This document shows, in pieces, positions 1 to 5,194 of a stretch of DNA of 5,194 nucleotides. How positions within the stretch are numbered: the stretch's first letter is position 1; each line of letters opens with the position of its first letter. The translations under genes were made by a program, and so were the position numbers. Source of the stretch: Pseudomonadota bacterium (GTDB lineage Bacteria > Desulfobacterota > Desulfobacteria > Desulfobacterales > C00003060); contig JADFWI010000598.1 of NCBI GenBank assembly GCA_015222985.1, positions 1 to 5,194 of the forward strand. The letters run 5' to 3'. Under the pieces are notes generated by a model. The model was not told the DNA's origin, searched no databases, and saw nothing but the letters and a program-made list of their open reading frames with translations.

Positions 1-9
1 ATAGTTGGG

Positions 10-2154
10 GTGTGCACAGAAGCCGACAAGGCCACCTTTTGCGATCTTGTAAGGGGCATAAAGTCCATTGCGGAAAAATTGGTGTTAGACGAGCATCCAG
101 AGCCACGGCAAGGCGTAAAGCAAATCGAAGATGGCGTCTCTTTGTTTCAGGAGGTCTTGAGGGCTCCGGAAGATGTGGAGGCTTGTTCCGAGAAAATTTC
201 AGGCTATCTTCGCAAATGTGGCTTGTCTGATGATACGGCTGCCATGGACCAAGAGGGCGAATCTGCCGGTGCTGATGAGGAGAAACAGGGGGTGGACATT
301 TCTCAGGACAAAGAGCTTGTAGAAAGCTTCATCATGGAGTCCATGGAACATCTTGGAACCATAGAAGTCAATGTGCTCTCTCTTGAACAGGATCCTGAGA
401 ACCCGGAGGTGATCAACGCGATTTTCAGACCCTTTCACACGATCAAGGGCGTGTCTGGTTTCCTGAATCTTTCTGATATCAACCGCCTTGCCCATGAGGT
501 GGAAACCCTTTTGGACGACGCCAGAAATCAAAAACTGGCGGTCAATGAGGCCGTCACGGACGTGGTGCTGGATGCAGTGGATTTGATGAAGGCCATGATC
601 AACCATCTCAGCCAAAGCCTTGCCACTGGCGAGGTTGAGCCGGCTGATTTTGGCCTGGAGGCCTTTGTGGATCGATTAAGAAAGCTCCAGCCAGGTGAGG
701 TTGAAGAAGACCAAGAAGAAACCAAACCGACCCCCTCGTCTGATGGGGCCGATATAGGAGATATCTTGATCGAAAAAGGGATCATCACCGAGGAACAGGT
801 GGCCAAGGCCCTTGAGAAACAAGCCGGGCCACCCACATCAGATAAGAAGATCGGTGAGATCCTGATGGAAGATAAAAAGGTTGGGGCCAGGGATGTAGCC
901 GCCGCCCTTCGAGACCAGAAGGAGCGTCGAGGTGCTTCAGCGGTTCCCGGCAAGGCGGTTCGGGAGGCTGCTTTTATCAAGGTAGACACCCGGAAGCTGG
1001 ATAACATGGTGGATATGGTAGGGGAGTTGGTCATCACCCAGGCGATATTAGCCCAGGATATGAGTGCTTTTGTGGCCCAGGATAAAAGCCTTTATACAAA
1101 CCTTTCTCGACTGGGCAGGATTACCTCTGAGATTCAGAGCACCTCCATGAGCTTGCGCATGATGCCTATCAAGCAGACCTTCCAGAAGATGATTCGACTG
1201 GTGCGCGATCTTTCGAAAAAATCCGGCAAACTGGTCCACCTGGAGATGATCGGTGAGGACACGGAAATAGACCGCAACATGGTCGATGAGATCTATGATC
1301 CCTTGGTTCACATGGTGAGGAACTCGGTGGACCACGGCATTGAAAAACCTGAGGTCAGAAAGGCTGCCGGCAAGCCGGAGACTGGAACAGTGAAGTTGAA
1401 GGCTTATCACAAGGCCGGCAATATCGTCATTGGGATCTCAGAAGACGGCCAGGGTCTTGACCGGGAAAAAATCATCAAACGCGCCATTGAGCGAAACCTG
1501 GTAACCTCTGGAGAAGAATTGTCTGATCAGGATGTCTACGGCCTGATCTTTCAGCCTGGTTTTTCTACCGCCGAGAAGGTTACCGATGTGTCAGGCCGGG
1601 GAGTTGGTATGGACGTGGTAAAACGCGCAGTTGAAAAGATGCGGGGAAAAGTTGAGATCGACTCCAAGAAGGGCCATGGGACCACAGTGCTGATAAAACT
1701 GCCTCTGACCCTGGCGATTATTGACGGCATCATGGTTCGGGCTGGAGACAGGGATTTCATCATACCAACCATATCCGTGGTAGAATCCATCAGGCCGGAA
1801 AAATCTGCCTATAACAGTGTGGTGAACCAAGGTGAGATGATCAAGATCCGGGATAATCTGCATCCGTTGATCAGACTTCACGATGTCTTTGATTTTGAGC
1901 CCCAGCACAAGGATCCATGGGAGGCCATCGTGGTGGTAGCGGAAAGTGACGGCCAGCGCAAATGCCTCCTGGTGGATGAGCTGATTGGCAAACAGGAAGT
2001 GGTAATCAAAAGCCTTGGAGAACAACTGAAGAAAGTCAAGGGGATGGCCGGCGGAGCAATACTGGCCGATGGTCGCGTGGGGCTTATCCTGGATGTCGCA
2101 GGATTGTTTGAAATTGGAGAGACAACAACCGGACTTGAGGAAGCATCAGCGTGA
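10..2154 (+). CDS. cheA: Chemotaxis histidine kinase CheA with MshEN-like repeat in place of P2 (5' end uncertain)
   Basis: This is the cytoplasmic kinase of a chemosensory array. It autophosphorylates on a P1 histidine under receptor/CheW control and passes the phosphate to receivers. Visible order (numbered from GTG at 10): an unassigned helical N-terminal region (about 1-95); P1/HPt (about 98-228) with phospho-acceptor H143 in FHTIKG; an acidic linker; two repeats of GspE-N/MshEN type (249-271 and 281-303); P3 dimerisation (about 322-390); P4 ATPase with N box HMVRNSVDHG (N438), G1 EDGQG (D479), F box FQPGFST and G2 GRGVGMDV (529-536); and P5 CheW-like (about 567-705). All catalytic boxes look intact. 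No classical CheY-binding P2 is seen. The frame stays open from base 1 to 9, so translation may start left of the window. GTG 10 is the first start inside it, and any Shine-Dalgarno for it would be at or beyond the edge. The stop overlaps the cheR start. Identity is certain; the start is not. Confidence 0.95.
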   Translation: MCTEADKATFCDLVRGIKSIAEKLVLDEHPEPRQGVKQIEDGVSLFQEVLRAPEDVEACSEKISGYLRKCGLSDDTAAMDQEGESAGADEEKQGVDISQDKELVESFIMESMEHLGTIEVNVLSLEQDPENPEVINAIFRPFHTIKGVSGFLNLSDINRLAHEVETLLDDARNQKLAVNEAVTDVVLDAVDLMKAMINHLSQSLATGEVEPADFGLEAFVDRLRKLQPGEVEEDQEETKPTPSSDGADIGDILIEKGIITEEQVAKALEKQAGPPTSDKKIGEILMEDKKVGARDVAAALRDQKERRGASAVPGKAVREAAFIKVDTRKLDNMVDMVGELVITQAILAQDMSAFVAQDKSLYTNLSRLGRITSEIQSTSMSLRMMPIKQTFQKMIRLVRDLSKKSGKLVHLEMIGEDTEIDRNMVDEIYDPLVHMVRNSVDHGIEKPEVRKAAGKPETGTVKLKAYHKAGNIVIGISEDGQGLDREKIIKRAIERNLVTSGEELSDQDVYGLIFQPGFSTAEKVTDVSGRGVGMDVVKRAVEKMRGKVEIDSKKGHGTTVLIKLPLTLAIIDGIMVRAGDRDFIIPTISVVESIRPEKSAYNSVVNQGEMIKIRDNLHPLIRLHDVFDFEPQHKDPWEAIVVVAESDGQRKCLLVDELIGKQEVVIKSLGEQLKKVKGMAGGAILADGRVGLILDVAGLFEIGETTTGLEEASA
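754..918 (+). repeat. Tandem MshEN/GspE-N-like repeat inside CheA
   Basis: CheA residues 249-271 and 281-303 are two copies of one motif: IGDILIEKGIITEEQVAKAL..Q and IGEILMEDKKVGARDVAAAL..Q. The pattern (IGxIL, five to six residues, then a helix ending in ALxxQ) matches the repeat of GspE/PilB/MshE N-terminal domains, which in MshE binds cyclic di-GMP. The first residue of the motif, arginine in cyclic di-GMP binders (RLG), is D248 in copy 1 and K280 in copy 2, and the spacer is longer than the short one typical of MshE. Ligand binding is therefore open. The repeat sits exactly where P2 lies in enteric CheA. Confidence 0.75.
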
Positions 2155-2978
2155 TTGGTTCAGAGTTGTCAGATGGCGATTTCTGGCGTTTCAGCGCCCT
2201 GGTTCATGAGAAGTGCGGTATCGAACTGCACGAGGGCAAGAAAGAATTGGTCCGTGCCAGGCTGAGCAAGCGGCTGCGTGAGGGAGGTTTCAAGGATTTT
2301 AGGGCCTACTACAAGTTTCTGACCGAAGATGAGAGCGGAGACGAGCTGGTAAGGATGCTCGACGCAATCTCCACGAATCTAACCAGCTTTTTTCGAGAGG
2401 AAAAGCACTTTGATTTCTTAAAAAACACGGTTCTTCCTTCATGTGTTGCCGAAAACGGACGCTACAAAAGGCTGCGTGCATGGAGTGCAGGATGTTCCAG
2501 TGGTGAAGAGCCCTATTCTCTGGCCATATGTGTGTTGGAATACTTCGGCGACAGCCTGCCTTTTGATACGAAGATTCTAGCCACTGACATTTCCACCAAG
2601 GTTCTGGCACGGGCAAAGACCGGGATCTACAGCTCGGATCGGCTCGCGAAAATCCCAAAACCCACACTCAGGAAGTATTTCCAGAAAGGCTACGGAAGCC
2701 AGGAAGGTCGTTTTCGGGTCAAACGATCCATAAAGGACATGATCAAATATCAGCGGTTCAATCTCATGGACTCCTTTCCATTTCGAGAAACTTTCAATTT
2801 TGTTTTCTGCCGCAATGTCATGATCTACTTTAACAAACAGACTCAACAAATGCTGGTCAACAAGTTTTATGATTGTCTTGTGGACGGTGGTTACCTGCTC
2901 ATTGGGCATTCAGAGAGCTTGACGGGTATTGACCATGGTTTCAAATACATCAAGCCAACTGTGTATCACAAGCAGTAA
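2151..2978 (+). CDS. cheR: Chemotaxis protein methyltransferase CheR
   Basis: CheR transfers methyl groups from S-adenosylmethionine to glutamates on methyl-accepting chemotaxis receptors, providing adaptation together with the esterase CheB. The 275-residue product has the usual family length. The N-terminal helical domain (about 8-80) carries the basic stretch LVRARLSKRLRE and the TNLTSFFRE motif (75-83). The SAM-binding core shows WSAGCSSGEEPYSLA (111-125), acidic D146 in ILATDIS, FNLMD (203-207) and CRNVMIYF (220-227), ending with GGYLLIGHSESL (246-257). No C-terminal TPR or pentapeptide-binding extension is present. The GTG start overlaps the cheA TGA by 4 bases (GTGA), with a GAGG at 2137-2140 inside the end of cheA as likely ribosome binding site. 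That arrangement indicates translational coupling to cheA. No key residue appears to be missing. Confidence 0.96.
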   Translation: MIGSELSDGDFWRFSALVHEKCGIELHEGKKELVRARLSKRLREGGFKDFRAYYKFLTEDESGDELVRMLDAISTNLTSFFREEKHFDFLKNTVLPSCVAENGRYKRLRAWSAGCSSGEEPYSLAICVLEYFGDSLPFDTKILATDISTKVLARAKTGIYSSDRLAKIPKPTLRKYFQKGYGSQEGRFRVKRSIKDMIKYQRFNLMDSFPFRETFNFVFCRNVMIYFNKQTQQMLVNKFYDCLVDGGYLLIGHSESLTGIDHGFKYIKPTVYHKQ

Positions 2979-2995
2979 AACCGAGTGAGGCAAAA

Positions 2996-3082
2996 ATGAT
3001 GAAAGACGAAGATCTGACAGGCACCATCCAAAAGCTTGTCCGTATTGATGGCGAGTTTTTGAAGGCCGCTGTCTTGAGCTAA
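2996..3082 (+). CDS. Possible 28-codon small ORF between cheR and the fusion gene
   Basis: ATG ATG at 2996-3001 opens a 28-codon frame ending in TAA at 3080-3082. A GAGG at 2987-2990 lies 5 bases before the first ATG, and the frame begins 17 bases after the cheR stop, so it is placed like an operon gene. The peptide begins MMKDEDLTGTIQKLV and ends GEFLKAAVLS, with an acidic N-terminal half and a more hydrophobic end. I recognise no family. It could be a small regulatory or leader peptide coupling translation across the gap, a remnant of a longer gene that once lay here, or chance. Reading past the stop gives only AAA CCG before TGA, so a single simple readthrough would not extend it. Coding status is unproven. 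Confidence 0.4.
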   Translation: MMKDEDLTGTIQKLVRIDGEFLKAAVLS

Positions 3083-3110
3083 AAACCGTGAATAAAAAAA
3101 ACGAATGTCA

Positions 3111-3125
3111 ATGCCTTGGTGGCAT
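3111..3125 (+). promoter_or_regulatory. Small hairpin next to the fusion-gene ribosome binding site
   Basis: ATGCC (3111-3115), loop TTGGT, and GGCAT (3121-3125) form a perfect 5-bp stem in the mRNA, ending one base before the GGAGGT at 3127-3132. There is no following U tract, so it is not an intrinsic terminator. It could tune access to the ribosome binding site, but 5 bp is short and may be coincidence. Confidence 0.25.
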
Positions 3126-3126
3126 G

Positions 3127-3132
3127 GGAGGT
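3127..3132 (+). promoter_or_regulatory. Strong Shine-Dalgarno that fixes the fusion-gene start
   Basis: GGAGGT lies 6 bases before ATG 3139, a near-perfect ribosome binding site. The in-frame GTG at 3088 and ATG at 3124 are longer alternatives, but GTG 3088 has no good Shine-Dalgarno and ATG 3124 would overlap this element. Starting at 3139 also places the receiver domain at the usual distance from the N-terminus. Confidence 0.85.
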
Positions 3133-3138
3133 AACAAG

Positions 3139-5091
3139 ATGTCCGTAGATCTTCAAATGAAAATCCTGTTGGTCGAAGATTCCAAACTTACCCGGAAGAT
3201 GGAAGTGAAGATTCTCAAGGAAGTGGGCTTCACCAATATCGTTGAAGCCTATGATGGAGATGCGGCCATCCAGATGCTCCAAAAAGCCGAAGATGTTCGT
3301 CTTATTATCAGCGACTGGAATATGCCCAACAAGGGAGGCTATGATCTGCTGCTTTGGGTTAGGGCTGATGAAAAGTGGAAGGACGTGCCTTTCATTATGG
3401 CGACAGCCCAGGCAGAAAAAAAACAGACTCTTAAGGCCAAAGAGGCAGGTGTAAGTAATTTTATTACCAAACCATTTTCAGCACAGGAGCTGAAAACCGT
3501 GATTGAAGAAACCTTTGGGGCAAAAAAGGATGGTGAAGGTGAAGATGTCGGAAAAGCAAGGCTTCCCCAAAAGGCTGCTTCCGGAAAGGTGCGATTGAGC
3601 GTAGCCCACATTCAGATCACCGATCATCTAACCCTCGGGGTTTTAAAGCATTTGATTGCAACCGAAAAGCTTGCCCCAAAGCATTTTGAACTGGAAACGC
3701 AATGCATGTCGAGTTGGAACCCCCTGCAAGAAGCTCTCGAAAAGGGGGATATTGATGCGGCCTTCATTCTGGCCCCGATTGCCATGGATCTTTTCAGCGT
3801 TAATGTGCCGATCAAATTGGTGCTCCTGGCTCACAAAAACGGCAGTACCTGCGTGAGCAACAAGAAAGGTTCAAACAAAGGATCTCTACAACAGTTTTTT
3901 AAAGGTAAGAGCTTTTACATTCCTCATATACTTTCGATTCATCACATGCTTTCAACGATGTTCTTGCGACAGCTCGGTCTCAAGCCGGGAGTAGCAGGCC
4001 AGGAAGGCGTCGATGTCTTGTTTGAGGTAGTCCCACCAGTCAAGATGCCGGAGTTTCTGGCAGAAAATCCTGAGGTAGGTGGATACACTGTAGCAGAGCC
4101 TTTGGGCACGAAGGCCATCGCGGCAAACAGTGGGGATCTCATGTTTCTTTCGGCAGAGCTTTGGGAATATCATCCCTGTTGTGTAGTTGCAGTGCGAGAC
4201 GAACTTATCAACGCCCATCCTGAGGCGGTCCAGGAACTCACCACAATGTTGGTACAGTCCGGGCAGTTCATTGCTCAGCGACCGGACAAAGCCGCAGAAA
4301 TCGCCGTTGATTTTTTGGATCCTCAAAACATATTGGGTCTCAAGGTTCCAGTACTAAAGAATGTTCTTAAAGAACCTCAAGGGATAAAGACAGATGATCT
4401 ATTTCCCGTCATTGAAGACCTCGATAGGATTCAGCGATACATGGTCGAGGAAATGGGTATCGGGACATTGATTGATCTGAAAAATTTTGTGGACACGCGG
4501 TTTGCTGAGGTTGCTTGTGATACCGCTGGTTCAGTCAGACGCTCGTCCAACTTCCATGACCTGTCCAAAGTCGTATCAAGGATTGTTGATCGCCACACAA
4601 GCGATCTTGATACAAACAACATGTTGGCACAGGAAGGAAAAAATCTTATCTTCGCTCTGGACCATCAAGAGTACGGTATCAGTATCACCTCTGTAAAAGA
4701 GATCATCGGGATGACGCCCATACGTACTATACCACAAACTCCTCCTTTTTTTAAAGGAGTCATCAATCTGCGGAACAAGGTGATTCCGGTGATCGATTTG
4801 AGGGTCAAGTTTGGCCTGGAAGAGTTGGCCTATGATGAGCGAACATGTACTATTATTGTGGAGGTCAATGGGAAGTCCGACAAGGTGGAAGTTGGTATGG
4901 TGGTCGACTCGGTCTCCGAGGTTCTGAACCTCACAGGCGAAGATATTGAAAAGACTCCATCGTTTGGAGTCGACGTGGACACAGAAGTGATCCTTGGCAT
5001 GGCCAAGACTGAAAATGGGGTAAGAATTCTACTCGACACTGACCGATTGCTGAGTCATGGAGACACTGAAATGCTGGCTGAAGTGAGCTAA
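3139..5091 (+). CDS. Three-domain fusion: CheY-like receiver + NrtA/NasS-like solute-binding domain + CheW
   Basis: Numbered from ATG 3139 (650 residues). Receiver (about 6-126): KILLVEDS with E13/D14, phospho-acceptor D59 in SDWNMP, T89 and K111 in TKPF, all as in active CheY. Solute-binding domain (about 149-459): resembles NrtA/SsuA/CmpA or NasS, shown by SW (W193), GDIDAAFILAPIAMDL (203-218), SIHHML (266-271), PPVKMPEFL (299-307), VAEPLGTKAI (318-327) and LWEYHP...VAVRDELINAHPEAV (341-364). A linker of about 40 residues leads to CheW (about 500-640): FKGVINLRNKVIPVIDLR, GMVVDSVSEV and ILGMAKTENGVRILLD. There is no signal peptide or transmembrane segment, so it should be cytoplasmic. CheW would tether it to CheA/receptor arrays; the middle domain would bind a small ligand (nitrate, sulfonate, bicarbonate or a thiamine precursor are family precedents; the true ligand is unknown). 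Domain calls are firm; integrated function is inference. Confidence 0.9.
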   Translation: MSVDLQMKILLVEDSKLTRKMEVKILKEVGFTNIVEAYDGDAAIQMLQKAEDVRLIISDWNMPNKGGYDLLLWVRADEKWKDVPFIMATAQAEKKQTLKAKEAGVSNFITKPFSAQELKTVIEETFGAKKDGEGEDVGKARLPQKAASGKVRLSVAHIQITDHLTLGVLKHLIATEKLAPKHFELETQCMSSWNPLQEALEKGDIDAAFILAPIAMDLFSVNVPIKLVLLAHKNGSTCVSNKKGSNKGSLQQFFKGKSFYIPHILSIHHMLSTMFLRQLGLKPGVAGQEGVDVLFEVVPPVKMPEFLAENPEVGGYTVAEPLGTKAIAANSGDLMFLSAELWEYHPCCVVAVRDELINAHPEAVQELTTMLVQSGQFIAQRPDKAAEIAVDFLDPQNILGLKVPVLKNVLKEPQGIKTDDLFPVIEDLDRIQRYMVEEMGIGTLIDLKNFVDTRFAEVACDTAGSVRRSSNFHDLSKVVSRIVDRHTSDLDTNNMLAQEGKNLIFALDHQEYGISITSVKEIIGMTPIRTIPQTPPFFKGVINLRNKVIPVIDLRVKFGLEELAYDERTCTIIVEVNGKSDKVEVGMVVDSVSEVLNLTGEDIEKTPSFGVDVDTEVILGMAKTENGVRILLDTDRLLSHGDTEMLAEVS

Positions 5092-5100
5092 TTTTGGCGA

Positions 5101-5106
5101 AAGGAG
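5101..5106 (+). promoter_or_regulatory. Shine-Dalgarno of the downstream gene
   Basis: AAGGAG lies 7 bases before ATG 5114 and only 9 bases after the fusion-gene stop. It supports 5114 as a real start and a continuing operon. Confidence 0.75.
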
Positions 5107-5113
5107 AAAAAAC

Positions 5114-5194
5114 ATGCATCATGACACGGGCACCGAAGCGATAATGGAAGCTTTCTCAAAGGTCGACAAACAGCACGATCAAATGATGAAAGCA
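5114..5194 (+). CDS. Start of an unrecognised downstream operon gene (cut by the window edge)
   Basis: The first 27 codons are visible, beginning MHHDTGTEAIMEAFSKVDKQ and running off the right edge with no stop. A good ribosome binding site and a 22-base gap from the preceding stop indicate the same operon. The visible stretch is polar and looks helical, with no signal peptide, no membrane segment and no receiver-type start, so a stand-alone CheY or a typical CheB beginning is unlikely. Position suggests a chemosensory partner, but the family cannot be named from this fragment. Confidence 0.7.
   Translation, partial: MHHDTGTEAIMEAFSKVDKQHDQMMKA

Noticed and set aside
1048..1410. 120-codon open frame on the - strand within cheA, with similar long frames opposite cheA, cheR and the fusion gene
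   Set aside because: They lie antisense to strongly conserved coding regions, show no family signature, and have no operon context.
3088..3138. N-terminal extension of the fusion gene from GTG 3088
   Set aside because: It has no convincing ribosome binding site, adds 17 residues of low-complexity sequence before the receiver, and GGAGGT sits correctly before ATG 3139 instead.
2979..3138. Separate promoter or terminator in the gap before the fusion gene
   Set aside because: I found no credible -35/-10 pair and no GC-rich stem followed by a T run. Co-transcription with cheR is the simpler reading.
3583..4515. Reading the middle domain as a secreted transporter substrate-binding protein
   Set aside because: There is no signal peptide or lipobox, and it is fused in frame to cytoplasmic receiver and CheW domains on both sides.
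4742..4759. CTCCTTT-TTTT-AAAGGAG inverted repeat resembling a terminator stem
   Set aside because: It lies inside the CheW-domain coding sequence (TPPFFKGVINLR, a conserved stretch), with no T tract after the stem. The codons explain it.

Overview
The window is a stretch of a bacterial chemosensory (che) operon. All genes read on the + strand and are tightly packed, and no mobile element, RNA gene or CRISPR array is visible. It suits an anaerobic delta-type proteobacterium (Desulfobacterota and relatives). The grounds are moderate base composition, a CheA whose CheY-docking P2 domain is replaced by a tandem MshEN/GspE-N-like repeat, and a cheA-cheR order. This taxonomic guess is inference and no species can be named.

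Layout: (i) cheA, about 714 residues, with its frame open to the left edge so the true start may lie just outside; (ii) cheR, the MCP methyltransferase, starting on a GTG that overlaps the cheA stop by 4 bases; (iii) a 160-base gap holding a possible 28-codon ORF with its own Shine-Dalgarno and a small hairpin next to the next gene's ribosome binding site; (iv) a 650-residue three-part fusion made of an intact CheY-like receiver, a cytoplasmic NrtA/SsuA/NasS-like solute-binding domain and a C-terminal CheW domain; (v) the first 27 codons of another gene, cut by the right edge and not recognised.

The fusion gene is the most interesting item. It resembles a CheV (CheW plus receiver) with the order reversed and a ligand-binding domain inserted between the two parts. 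It has no signal peptide or membrane segment, so it would act in the cytoplasm. A reasonable model (inference) is that it reads an intracellular small molecule, docks to CheA through CheW, and offers CheA a receiver to phosphorylate. It could thus couple a nutrient level to kinase output without a transmembrane receptor. The absence of a recognisable P2 in the neighbouring CheA fits a system in which a receiver is brought to the kinase by other means. CheR implies that classical MCP receptors with methylation-based adaptation also work in this cell.
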